Assembly (NCBI GenBank): GCA_964349045.1
Contig: CAYGFI010000025.1
Coordinates: 1-39,693, forward strand
Reading direction: 5' to 3'
Length of the DNA: 39,693 bases
From: JACJXF01 sp964349045
GTDB taxonomy: Bacteria > Bacteroidota > Bacteroidia > Bacteroidales > GCA-2748055
Shown here: positions 17,236-25,629 of the stretch, piece after piece
How the letters are laid out: every line of letters begins with the position of its first letter
Position numbering within the stretch: the stretch's first letter is position 1
The notes under the pieces: generated by a model
Told to the model about the DNA's origin: nothing
The model's database searches: none
Seen by the model: only the letters and a program-made list of their open reading frames with translations
Position numbers and translations under genes: made by a program

Positions 17236-17703
17236 ATGTCAGTTAATAAGGTAATTTTAGTCGGAAACGTTGGGAAAGACCCTGAAACCCGACACCTGGA
17301 AGGGGGTAACACGGTTTGTAAATTTTCGCTGGCGACAAGTGAAGTCTATAAAAACAAGGATGGTGAAAAAATCACAAATACCGAATGGCATAATATTGTT
17401 CTCTGGAGAGGACTTGCAGAGATAGCTGAAAAATACGTAAAAAAAGGTAGTCAGATTTACATCGAAGGCCGTATAAGAACGCGTAGTTATACCGACCAGG
17501 ATAATAATACCCGGTATGTTACAGAAATTATCGGCGACTCTATGCAAATGCTTGGTAAGCGAAGTGACGGAAGCTCTCACGAAACGTCCGCGATGGCTCA
17601 GCCTGCTTCCTCCGAATCGACACAAAACCCAGTTAATCCTCCGGATACAGTAGAAGATCCTCTCGCAAAATCGCAGAACGATGTGGATGATCTCCCTTTT
17701 TAA
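17236..17703 (+). CDS. ssb: single-stranded DNA-binding protein
   Basis: Coats single-stranded DNA in replication and repair. The 155-residue protein has the OB-fold (about 1-110; VNKVILVGNVGKDPETRH, EWHNIVLWRGLAEIAEKYVK, GSQIYIEGRIRTRSY), a disordered Pro/Ser/Gln linker, and the acidic tip DVDDLPF that recruits partner proteins. Full length with an ATG start. It stands between mutY and gldE; the 24-base gap to gldE suggests co-transcription. Confidence 0.97.
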   Translation: MSVNKVILVGNVGKDPETRHLEGGNTVCKFSLATSEVYKNKDGEKITNTEWHNIVLWRGLAEIAEKYVKKGSQIYIEGRIRTRSYTDQDNNTRYVTEIIGDSMQMLGKRSDGSSHETSAMAQPASSESTQNPVNPPDTVEDPLAKSQNDVDDLPF

Positions 17704-17727
17704 TCCAAACTAAACGATCATAATCTA

Positions 17728-19053
17728 TTGGAATCAGAATCGTATCCGGCAATATTCACATTAATCCCGTTAACTGACCAAGGTTTTCAATCACCCTGGA
17801 TAATCGGAATATTGTGTCTGATTATTGTTTTACTCATAGGTTCCGCTATTATTTCCGGTTCTGAATCCGCATTCTTTTCCTTAAGCGCCGATCATTTAAC
17901 AAGACTGAAAAGTATGAACAATAAACGGTCTGTAAAAGTTCTGCGTCTCTTGTCTGATCCTGAGCGCCTGCTGTCAATTGTTGTGATCAGCAATACCTTC
18001 ATTAATCTGGTTATTATTTTCCTCGCTGCTCTTCTTCTTAACCATTTCCCCGCTTTCAGCCTGACCCGTATTTCCGGAATTGTAATGCAGATTCTTACAA
18101 TCTCCATGATCCTGCTTATTTTCGGGAAAATGCTACCCCGGATTTATGCTCACCATAAAGCTTTAAGTTTTGCTCTTTTTGCCATAAATCCTTTAATCGT
18201 GGTTCAGAAAATTTTTTCCCCGGTAAGTTTTCTTTTATTGCATTCCACATCGGTGATAAACAGAAAACTCCTGCGAAAAAACGAAAGTTTATCCATTGAT
18301 GAACTCTCCGATGCTTTGGACCATAATAAAAATGATATCGCGGAAGACAGGAAAATCCTTTTGGGTATTGTTAATTTCAGTAATATCGAAATAAGCGACA
18401 TTATGAAACCGCGAATGGATGTTGTGGCTATCGATGTTGATAATGACTTCTCAAAGCTTATTAAAACCATTAACGATTCAGGATACAGTCGTATACCTGT
18501 TTTTACTGAGACTTTTGATAATATCAAGGGAATACTTTATGTGAAAGACCTCCTTCCCTTTCTAAATGAAAACGAAAATTTTAAATGGCAGGATCTTATT
18601 CGCCCGGGTTATTATGTTCCCGAAACGAAAAAAATCAAAGATCTGCTGCAGGAATTTCTGGATAAGAAAATTCACATGGCAATAGTTGTTGATGAATATG
18701 GAGGAACTGAAGGCATTGTAACCCTGGAAGACGTTTTGGAAGAAATCGTAGGGGAAATTACAGATGAGTCAGATGAAGTGGAATCTTTCTACTCCCGGAT
18801 TGATGATAATAATTATATTTTCGACGGTAAAATCCTTCTGAACGATTTCTTTAAGATTGTCAGGCTTTCAGAAGAACTTTTTGAACCCATCCGGGGCGAA
18901 GCTGATACACTTGCAGGTTTGATTCTTGAAATAAAAGGAGAAATCCCCCCGGTGAATGAAACAATCATAATGAAAAATTATAGTTTCACAATTCTTTCAG
19001 TCGATGAACGAAGAATTAAAAAAGTGAAGTTTACTTTAGATAAGAATCATTAA
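17728..19053 (+). CDS. gldE: GldE, CNNM/CBS-domain membrane protein linked to gliding
   Basis: A HlyC/CorC-type protein of 441 residues. Residues about 20-200 form the DUF21/CNNM membrane region with several helices. A CBS pair follows (about 205-335; SDIMKPRMDVVAIDVD, GYSRIPVFTETFDNIKGILYV, AIVVDEYGGTEGIVTLEDVL). The end (about 350-435) is the CorC_HlyC cytoplasmic domain. Being directly upstream of gldD identifies it as GldE, which supports GldD function in gliding and type IX secretion. The start is a TTG at 17728, as no ATG precedes the first helix. Confidence 0.88.
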   Translation: MESESYPAIFTLIPLTDQGFQSPWIIGILCLIIVLLIGSAIISGSESAFFSLSADHLTRLKSMNNKRSVKVLRLLSDPERLLSIVVISNTFINLVIIFLAALLLNHFPAFSLTRISGIVMQILTISMILLIFGKMLPRIYAHHKALSFALFAINPLIVVQKIFSPVSFLLLHSTSVINRKLLRKNESLSIDELSDALDHNKNDIAEDRKILLGIVNFSNIEISDIMKPRMDVVAIDVDNDFSKLIKTINDSGYSRIPVFTETFDNIKGILYVKDLLPFLNENENFKWQDLIRPGYYVPETKKIKDLLQEFLDKKIHMAIVVDEYGGTEGIVTLEDVLEEIVGEITDESDEVESFYSRIDDNNYIFDGKILLNDFFKIVRLSEELFEPIRGEADTLAGLILEIKGEIPPVNETIIMKNYSFTILSVDERRIKKVKFTLDKNH

Positions 19054-19069
19054 ACGGGTAATCAGAATC

Positions 19070-19666
19070 ATGGGGTTAAAACTTAATACGCTTCCGGCTG
19101 TATTTCTTTTGCTATTGATGCTCCTTGCATTATCAGCATGTAAAGAGAAATATACTCCTAAAGCCAAAGGATTTATCCGAATCGATTATCCGGAAAAAGA
19201 ATACATCTCTTTTCATTCTTCACAGGGATTCAGCTTTGAGTATCCCATTTATGCAATAATAAAAGGCGATCCGGGCAAGAAACATCCTGAATGGCTCAAT
19301 ATGGAATTTCCTCAGTTCGATGGCACTATATACCTTTCATTTATTAAAATAAATGGAAACCCCGGGAAGCATGCTGATGAAAGCCGCGACCTCGCCTACA
19401 AACATACCATTAAGGCCGAATCGATACAGGAAATTCTGATAAACCTGCCGGAAAAGAAAGTCTTTGGCATCTTCTATGATATAAAAGGAAATGCAGCATC
19501 GTCAGTTCAGTTTTTTGTTACCGACAGTATGACAAATTTCCTGAGAGGTTCATTATACTTCAATGCTCAGCCGAATCAGGATTCTCTTGGTCCGGTTATT
19601 CAATTTATCCGCCAGGATATTGATCACCTGATCAAAAGTCTGGAATGGAAGTCTGATAATAAATAA
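19070..19666 (+). CDS. gldD: gliding motility lipoprotein GldD
   Basis: A 198-residue lipoprotein with signal peptide and lipobox LSAC (predicted Cys24). The mature start (KEKYTPKAKGFIRIDYPEKE) is the conserved GldD N-terminus. GldD is required for gliding and type IX secretion in Flavobacterium, and homologues are also kept in non-gliding members with the secretion system. It begins 17 bases after gldE. The sorting domain on the M14 peptidase in this window indicates the system is in use. Confidence 0.9.
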   Translation: MGLKLNTLPAVFLLLLMLLALSACKEKYTPKAKGFIRIDYPEKEYISFHSSQGFSFEYPIYAIIKGDPGKKHPEWLNMEFPQFDGTIYLSFIKINGNPGKHADESRDLAYKHTIKAESIQEILINLPEKKVFGIFYDIKGNAASSVQFFVTDSMTNFLRGSLYFNAQPNQDSLGPVIQFIRQDIDHLIKSLEWKSDNK

Positions 19667-19705
19667 TTGTGTAAATTTGCTCCGGCTTTATTAAAATGTC
19701 AAAAA

Positions 19706-20335
19706 ATGGGAGTTATTAAAAAGACAGAGATTAACGGTTGCCTGCTTGGAATCTGGGAAATAAAGGAAGATTTCGACTCTCTGTTTTCAAGACTCAAACT
19801 GGATGCTGATGAAATTGAAACTCTTAACGGATTTAAAAATGAAAGCCGAAAGATCGAATGGTTAAGCGTCAGGGCGCTTATAAACGATATGACCGGCAAA
19901 GATTCCCGGATAATCTATAATGAATTCCACAAACCTTTTCTTAAAGGTAATTCATTCCATATCAGCATTTCACATTCCCACGAGCTCACGTCCATCCTGA
20001 TGAGTAAAAACAAAAAAGTTGGAATTGATCTCGAATTTATGTCGCATAAAATCAGTAAATTATATGATAAATTTATTAATCAACAGGAATTAATTACCTC
20101 TGATCCTGAATTAATACGATACCATCTTTATATTCACTGGTGTGCAAAAGAGGCTATGTATAAAATATGCGACAAACAGGATATTAACTTCAAGGAAAAC
20201 CTGTCAATATTACCCTTTGAGCCCAAACACGATGGATGTCTCAAAGGCAGGGTTTTAAATATTCACGGGGTTGAAGACTTCAGGATTAATTACACGGATA
20301 TGGATGGATATGCTATTGCCTGGACATGTAAATAA
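19706..20335 (+). CDS. 4'-phosphopantetheinyl transferase superfamily protein
   Basis: Transfers phosphopantetheine from CoA to a carrier protein. The 209 residues show the Sfp-type motifs: HISISHSHE (substrate pocket), VGIDLEFM (magnesium-binding Asp and Glu) and HWCAKEAMYKI (the WxxKEA block with catalytic Glu and Lys). I chose the ATG at 19706 over an in-frame TTG at 19667 because the added residues are not conserved-looking and the family starts near MGVIKK. The gene follows gldD by 39 bases and its stop abuts the next start codon, so it is in the operon. The carrier protein partner is not in the window. Confidence 0.88.
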   Translation: MGVIKKTEINGCLLGIWEIKEDFDSLFSRLKLDADEIETLNGFKNESRKIEWLSVRALINDMTGKDSRIIYNEFHKPFLKGNSFHISISHSHELTSILMSKNKKVGIDLEFMSHKISKLYDKFINQQELITSDPELIRYHLYIHWCAKEAMYKICDKQDINFKENLSILPFEPKHDGCLKGRVLNIHGVEDFRINYTDMDGYAIAWTCK

Positions 20336-21061
20336 ATGAATCTCTACAAAAGAATATCCCAGGAGGGGAAAAGGAGGATTGCTGTACTTATTGATCCCGA
20401 CAAAAATACGACAGGATCCCTTGATAGGATTATCCATAACTGCAATCAATTTGCCATTGACTATATTTTCGTGGGAGGTAGCCTGATTGTCGTTGGGAAC
20501 ATAAGTGAAACCATTGCCCTGATCAAGCAAAAAACCCGGATACCGGTACTGATTTTCCCGGGGAATGTAATTCAGATTTCTGATAAAGCAGACGGGATCC
20601 TTTTCCTGTCGCTGATATCAGGAAGGAATCCGGAATACCTTATTGGGCAACATGTTACTGCTGCTCCCGCTTTAAAAAAATCAGGTATTGAAATCATTCC
20701 GACTGCATACATCCTGATTGAAAATGGAAGAACCACCTCGGTTGAATATATCAGTAACACAATTCCTATCCCGGCTGATAAACCTGAGATAGTTGTAGCT
20801 ACTGCCCTTGCCGGTGAAATGCTTGGAATGAAGATGATTTATCTGGAGGCCGGCAGCGGTGCCGCAAAAAGTGTTGCGCTGGGCATTATTTCTGAAGTAA
20901 GAAAAAATGTCCGGATACCTGTTATTGTTGGCGGGGGAATCCGAAATGGAGATGATGCGAAAAAAATCTTTAATGCAGGAGCCGATGTTGTAGTTGTTGG
21001 CTCAGTCGTGGAAGAAAATCCTGATGTGATTGCAGAGCTCTGTTCTTCAAGAAAATTATGA
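20336..21061 (+). CDS. geranylgeranylglyceryl/heptaprenylglyceryl phosphate synthase homologue (PcrB/GGGPS family)
   Basis: A TIM-barrel prenyltransferase of 241 residues that joins sn-glycerol-1-phosphate to a polyprenyl diphosphate. Signature pieces are VLIDPDKN near the start, YIFVGGSLI, LIFPGNVIQIS, MIYLEAGSGA and the phosphate-binding IVGGGIRNGDDA and VVVGSVVEENPD. This is the enzyme that starts archaeal ether lipids; Bacteroidetes carry a distinct group whose members make geranylgeranylglyceryl phosphate in vitro, with unclear product in vivo. The start codon directly follows the stop of the transferase gene. Confidence 0.92.
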   Translation: MNLYKRISQEGKRRIAVLIDPDKNTTGSLDRIIHNCNQFAIDYIFVGGSLIVVGNISETIALIKQKTRIPVLIFPGNVIQISDKADGILFLSLISGRNPEYLIGQHVTAAPALKKSGIEIIPTAYILIENGRTTSVEYISNTIPIPADKPEIVVATALAGEMLGMKMIYLEAGSGAAKSVALGIISEVRKNVRIPVIVGGGIRNGDDAKKIFNAGADVVVVGSVVEENPDVIAELCSSRKL

Positions 21062-21118
21062 GATTGCGAATTGTGGATTTTCGTTTGCCGATTTGTAATC
21101 TTTCATTATTTCCAGCCT

Positions 21119-21153
21119 GCAATCCGAAATCGAAATTCCGAAATCCGAAATCA
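21119..21153. repeat. short tandem ccgaaatc-type repeat abutting a stop codon
   Basis: Four overlapping copies of (c)cgaaat(c/t) with 7-8-base period run up to the base before the stop codon of the minus-strand outer-membrane gene at 21154. It lies between convergent genes (21061 and 21154). It has no stem with a T-run, so it is not a normal terminator. Confidence 0.6.
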
Positions 21154-21873
21154 CTAAAAAGCCAGTTGTACTCCAACTGTCAACGGTGGTAACTCCGGTG
21201 TAGTAAACCCGGCGGCAATCAGATCAGAAAAACGATAATCTCCGTAAAGCATGATCTTATTTATGCCTATTCTCGCGGTAACCAGTGTAGAATATTTTCT
21301 GATAAAATTAAGATTTTTTTGCACCGACCGGCTTGTTTCATAATAATCACCAGAAACAGCTTTCTCCTTCATAATCAGCTTTCTTACATAATTCCATTCA
21401 CCTTTAATTCCAATATCCAGGTAATTACCCAGAACATTCCCTCTCTTGCCTATATTAATGCGGTTGTAGGCTTCTGCTCCTAATGAAGCTATACCGAGGC
21501 TAAGTTTATTAACCTCACTTGCTTGTGAAAGTGGATTTTCTATTGTTACAGGAACTGCAGTTTCAGACTTGATACCATATCGGGACCAATGGTGACTAAG
21601 GTCAAAACCTATTGCATAAAACGACAGTAGTTTCAGCTTATACCGGTATCCGTATGCAAGCTCTCCCGACCTGTAAGATTCCACATCCGCCCCGGAAATA
21701 TTATTGTATGGAACTACAAATGCAATTCCAAAATACAAATGGCCGTATTGCCGCATATTCGGACCCTTTTTCTCATTAAACTGCTCGTCAACATTCTTAT
21801 CAAGAACAATATCCTGGGCCGTTATACCTAAAGAAAGAAAAAGGAAAATCAGGAAATTCAGTTTTTTAATCAT
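21154..21873 (-). CDS. exported outer-membrane beta-barrel-like protein
   Basis: A 239-residue protein with a signal peptide (KLNFLIFLFLSLGITAQ). It contains alternating strand-like segments (YGHLYFGIAFVVPYNN, LAYGYRYKLKLLSFYAIGFDL, LGNYLDIGIKGEWNYVRKL, MLYGDYRFSDLIAAGF) and ends TVGVQLAF with a terminal phenylalanine, the usual outer-membrane insertion signal. No named family is recognised. It lies 66 bases downstream of the S8 protease gene on the same strand; a 10-bp repeat fills part of that gap. Confidence 0.65.
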   Translation of the reverse strand: MIKKLNFLIFLFLSLGITAQDIVLDKNVDEQFNEKKGPNMRQYGHLYFGIAFVVPYNNISGADVESYRSGELAYGYRYKLKLLSFYAIGFDLSHHWSRYGIKSETAVPVTIENPLSQASEVNKLSLGIASLGAEAYNRINIGKRGNVLGNYLDIGIKGEWNYVRKLIMKEKAVSGDYYETSRSVQKNLNFIRKYSTLVTARIGINKIMLYGDYRFSDLIAAGFTTPELPPLTVGVQLAF

Positions 21874-21910
21874 GGAAAAATTATTTTGATATTAAATATC
21901 ATATTCACAA

Positions 21911-21950
21911 TACTCACTATTACTCACCATTACTCACTATTACTCACCGC
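21911..21950. repeat. four tandem 10-bp repeats at the S8 protease stop codon
   Basis: Units tactcactat, tactcaccat, tactcactat and tactcaccgc follow each other exactly every ten bases. The stop codon of the minus-strand protease gene (21942-21940) is formed by the repeat itself, so gain or loss of units would change the last residues. Confidence 0.8.
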
Positions 21951-23591
21951 TTTCAACATTCAGGTAATCAAAACTCCCCGTAAATCCCCTGAAATAAACC
22001 GAAATCCTGTCTCCGCTTTCCAATTCGCCCCGTGGTATAGAAAATTCATTACCGGTCATATTTACCAGACCATATCTTTTAATCTTTTGCCTGCCTTCGC
22101 GAATAATATGAAAATATAAAAAGTTACGATCCAGATCATAATTTCCTCCTGAAAAATTTACCATTTCAGATATTTCAGCAGGATCTTCCCCGGGCCATTC
22201 ATCAGATTCAATTTTTTCACTTATGACAATTATTTTCACATACTCATCATCTTCTGCAAATTCGAAAGTTGGAGCAACTTCTTTCTTACCCATGGTAAAA
22301 TATGACGCCTGAGGAACTCCATAGCCATGTGCGTAGTCAAAATAGGGATACAAATGACCCGATTTCTCAATCTCTCTGAATACTTCCATGTTATTCCATT
22401 CGGGATGAATTTGCATGACACAGGCAGCAAAACCCGAAACAAGTGGGGTTGAAAAAGAAGTGCCATAGGATTGCTTTACCTTTTTCTGATTTGAAGTTGT
22501 AACTTTTCCAAAGGCAACCAGGTTGGGTTTCATTCTCCCGTCAAAAGTAGGTCCATAGGAGCTGAAATTAATATGATACCCGTTTTCCGGCGACACTCCT
22601 CCAATGCTTAAAACACTGTCAGCATCAGCGGGAGCGCCAACTATCTCCCATTTCTTATCGCCATCGTTTCCGGCAGCATTGATAATCAGCATTCCTTTAG
22701 AAGCTGCCATATTTGCGGAGCGGGTAACTAAAGTGGATTTCCCGTCCATCTCCTTGGGAAAATACCTCTTGTATGTATATCCCAGGGAGCTGCTGATGAT
22801 ATCCGCCCCGTTCCTGTCGGCCCACTCCACGGCTGCCAGCCAGTTTTCCTCTTCCGAGAATACTTCACGTTTAACCTCTGTGCGCGCCAGCAGAAACTCC
22901 GCACCCGTTGCAAGACCGAATTTTTTATCATCAAGTACTCCGGCTATACAGGTCAGAACGCTGGTGCCATGGGAAGAATAATCATAAACGAACTCCTTGT
23001 TTTTCACAAAATCCCAGGTTGCAATGATTCGTCCCGATTCCCTGAGGTGCTGAAATACAGGTGAAGTATCAACTCCGGGAAAGCCGCCATCAAAAACAGC
23101 AATTCTTACTCCTTTGCCATCAATTCCCAGGTCCTCGAAATGTTTTAAACCAAAAGCGTTTACCTGGGATTCACGCAACTGGTCATCCTTAAATTTGATC
23201 TCAGAGTTAAAATCTTCTTCCGCTTCAGTCAATACTAATCTTATTTCCTGAATGTCAGTAACGTAAGGCAATTCCGAAATCTTCCGGAGACAAGCTTTAT
23301 CTGCCTGAACTGCAACGGCATTAAACCAGCGACTTGTAACACCTGTTTTTCCGGAAACAGCGTGAATTTCTTCAAGGTAATCTTCTCTTACAGACAAATC
23401 CGAAAATTGTACCAGCGGAATTTTATTTTCAAAGCGCTTCTGTATTGCAGCAGGATCAAAATAGGTATAGGGATCAAACTCTACCCCTGACTTATCTGAA
23501 AAAAAACCCAGTATCTTTTCTGCGCCTGAAGTTCTGTTATTGGACAAAGCGAAAGTAAAAGAAGCAGGAAACCTAAGAGTCTGTTAATCAT
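21940..23591 (-). CDS. subtilisin-like (S8) exported protease, interrupted by a one-base frameshift
   Basis: A serine protease with the catalytic triad visible: Asp in VRIAVFDGG, His in SSHGTSVLTC and Ser in SYGTSFSTPLVSG. The natural start is the ATG at 23591, which gives a signal peptide (MINRLLGFLLLLLSLCPI, cleavage after LQAQ) running into KRYWVFF, the usual mature N-terminus in Bacteroidetes homologues. The reading frame then breaks at a run of eight A (plus strand 23499-23506): the signal-peptide frame hits a stop soon after, while the protease domain continues in the next frame for over 500 residues. One extra base in the run would restore VFFSDKSG. The long frame alone begins only at an artificial TTG (23547) and lacks a signal peptide. 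It may be a sequencing error, phase variation or a recent pseudogene. Confidence 0.85.
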
Positions 23592-23642
23592 ATATTAGTA
23601 TGTGTCAGGCAGTATTGTTATTAATTACTTTATTTTTATTTT

Positions 23643-23882
23643 GTGACGGCGTGACGGCGTGACAGCGTGACGGGCGTTACGGTCGTGATGGTCGTAAGGT
23701 TCATCACATTCGTCACATTCGTCACATTCGTCACGTTCATCACATTCGTCACATTCGTCACATTCGTCACATTCGTCACATTCGTCACGTTCGTCACATT
23801 CGTCACGTTCGTCACGTTCGTTACGTTCGTCACATTCGTCACGCTCGTCACGCTCGTCACGTTCGTCACGCCCATCACGTTT
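23643..23882. repeat. long copy of the 8/9-bp tandem repeat family
   Basis: Three 8-base units (gtgacggc, gtgacggc, gtgacagc) are followed by about 24 nine-base units. The first are gtgacgggc, gttacggtc and gtgatggtc; the core is repeated gtcacattc/gtcacgttc; the last are gtcacgccc and atcacgttt. It ends three bases before the stop codon (23886) of the phosphatase-like gene. Since nine is a multiple of three, open frames arise on both strands (NVT or TFV repeats), which I regard as by-products. The ends match those of the short copy at 11676-11732. Confidence 0.9.
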
Positions 23883-23885
23883 CCC

Positions 23886-25520
23886 TCAAAACAACTCCTC
23901 TATCAAATTTCCCTCCAAACTTCCGCTCCTCGGAATATCCAGAAATACGGCTATTGTTGGCATAATATCTGTAACAGAAACAGGGCGGAAAATGTTCGAC
24001 CTTTTGATTTTCCATCCATACCAGATTAAAGGTACGTGTGTATCGTACCGGAATGACGAAGCGTATTGTTTTTCAATTCCTTTCTCGGTCCATCCGGGAG
24101 ATAAATGCAGCAATATATCACCCGAGCGTTTCTGACTATAACTTTTCTGAATTTTCTCGAAAAACCCGCGTGTGTAATTATTTGTCATAAGATTTGTCGA
24201 TGTCAGGGTATTCGAAACTCCCTCGAATTGAATCATAAATGCAGCTACCACATTCTGAAAATCAACCAGTGAATGTTTGGAGTTTTCTATCAAATCCCTG
24301 TTGAGATAGATCTGCTGTGCATAATAAAATTTTATCCACTCACCATTTCCATAAATAAGGTTCAGGTATGATCCCAGCAGGGACATGGCGCTGTTATAGT
24401 TGAAATAGCCCGCAGGTAATCCCTGGTCCGTAAGAAATCCCGGATCATCTGCCATTGCATTGTCAGCAGTGAGATAAACAAGGACATTTTTCATTCCAAC
24501 CTGTTCATCAACAAAGGTAAGAAAATGCTCCAGGTCTTTATCCAGCCTGAGATAAGTATCTTCGGTCTCGACTGAACCGGAAGAAAATTTATCACCCAGG
24601 TAACCGGTTGCCGAGAAACCGATTTGCAGCCAGTCGGTATGGTTATCTTTGCCTAAATCTTCATTAACAATGCTTGCGATTGCAAAATCTTTTGTCAGAG
24701 AATTCCCAAATGGAGTATATTTTAAAATATCGTAATTCCGTTGTTTCTTCTTAACAAGACTCATTTTATTCAGATCATAAGGGAAAACTTTCACTCCGGA
24801 AAAACCGGTTTCGTACTTATTGTCATCCGGTAAACCCGCGGTGTAAGATTCGATGGGAAAGAGTGGCTCCCAAAGCCGTTGAAGATAAAGTTCTGAAAAA
24901 GACCTGGAATTAAAATCGTTTACCCATGAAGGCAGACTGTCGATATAATATGAACTACTTATCCAGCTTCCATTTTCTGTATCAAACCAGTAGGCCGCGT
25001 TGGCGGCATGTCCGCCGGAAAGAACAGCGGCACGGGGATCCGGTGAAACAGAAATAACTTTGGGTTTGAACTGACCGGCCACCCTCGCCTGGTCTGACAA
25101 GGTAGATGTCAGAAGCGCCACAGGTGAGTATTTCCCCTTATCATAAGCTCCTCCAATGGTATTAACACTTTCATCACTTACACAAAAAATAATTTTATCT
25201 CTCAGCCTGTCATACCAGTAATCCGATACGATACCATGCACATCAGGATAGGCGCCGGTTGAAATGCTGGCAAAACCTTCACCCGATTCCGAAATCAGGT
25301 AATCATGATGTGTGTTTTTGCAATAGGTACCCCCATTTACAAGCCTCTTGAATCCACCTTCACCAAATCTGTCCCAATAACGGGTCAGGTAATCGTATCT
25401 CATTTCTGAAACCACAATGCCAATGATCATTTTAGGCTTTTCTGAGGGTAAAGTGGGATTCTGTGAAAAAACACTCATGCCGGAAATCAGCAGTAATGAA
25501 GTAGTTAATATAAATCTCAT
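23886..25520 (-). CDS. PafA-like alkaline phosphatase homologue, probably catalytically inactive
   Basis: A 544-residue exported protein of the alkaline phosphatase superfamily with signal peptide (RFILTTSLLLISGMSVFS). The fold-level sequence follows PafA-type monoesterases (MRYDYLTRYWDRFGEGGFKR, then HHDYLISESGEGFASISTG, YDTHVPLIWYGWKI, VSVTDIMPTIA). Yet active-site positions as I recall them from PafA are changed: zinc ligand Asp38 is Ser38 (GIVVSEM), nucleophile Thr79 is Ser79, Asn100 is Asp100, Asp305/His309 are Gly306/Asp310 (SATGYLGDKF), and His353 is Asn354 (LTADNAM). Only Asp353 and the final His494 remain. The frame is intact, so the protein seems kept for a non-catalytic role. It lies between the S8 protease and an M14 peptidase on the same strand. 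Confidence 0.85.
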   Translation of the reverse strand: MRFILTTSLLLISGMSVFSQNPTLPSEKPKMIIGIVVSEMRYDYLTRYWDRFGEGGFKRLVNGGTYCKNTHHDYLISESGEGFASISTGAYPDVHGIVSDYWYDRLRDKIIFCVSDESVNTIGGAYDKGKYSPVALLTSTLSDQARVAGQFKPKVISVSPDPRAAVLSGGHAANAAYWFDTENGSWISSSYYIDSLPSWVNDFNSRSFSELYLQRLWEPLFPIESYTAGLPDDNKYETGFSGVKVFPYDLNKMSLVKKKQRNYDILKYTPFGNSLTKDFAIASIVNEDLGKDNHTDWLQIGFSATGYLGDKFSSGSVETEDTYLRLDKDLEHFLTFVDEQVGMKNVLVYLTADNAMADDPGFLTDQGLPAGYFNYNSAMSLLGSYLNLIYGNGEWIKFYYAQQIYLNRDLIENSKHSLVDFQNVVAAFMIQFEGVSNTLTSTNLMTNNYTRGFFEKIQKSYSQKRSGDILLHLSPGWTEKGIEKQYASSFRYDTHVPLIWYGWKIKRSNIFRPVSVTDIMPTIAVFLDIPRSGSLEGNLIEELF

Positions 25521-25541
25521 TCCTTATATAATATCAGGCTG

Positions 25542-25549
25542 CAAATATA
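25542..25549 (-). promoter_or_regulatory. -7 promoter element of the phosphatase-like gene
   Basis: TATATTTG on the minus strand lies 22 bases before the ATG at 25520. I find no TTG at the expected -33 position, so only the -7 element is called. Confidence 0.35.
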
Positions 25550-25629
25550 ATCTTTAAACTCTTACAGCGATTTTTTAATGAATTTTTTATCATTATTGTC
25601 CGGTTAAAATTATATTTCGTCTTCCCCGG

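Noticed and set aside
23636..23878. An 80-residue frame of NVT repeats on the minus strand, and a TFV-repeat frame on the plus strand
   Set aside because: Both arise because the 9-bp unit is a multiple of three and lacks stop codons. There is no signal peptide or family match, and both strands are equally open.
23667..23882. The 9-bp array as a CRISPR array
   Set aside because: Units are contiguous with no spacers and far too short.
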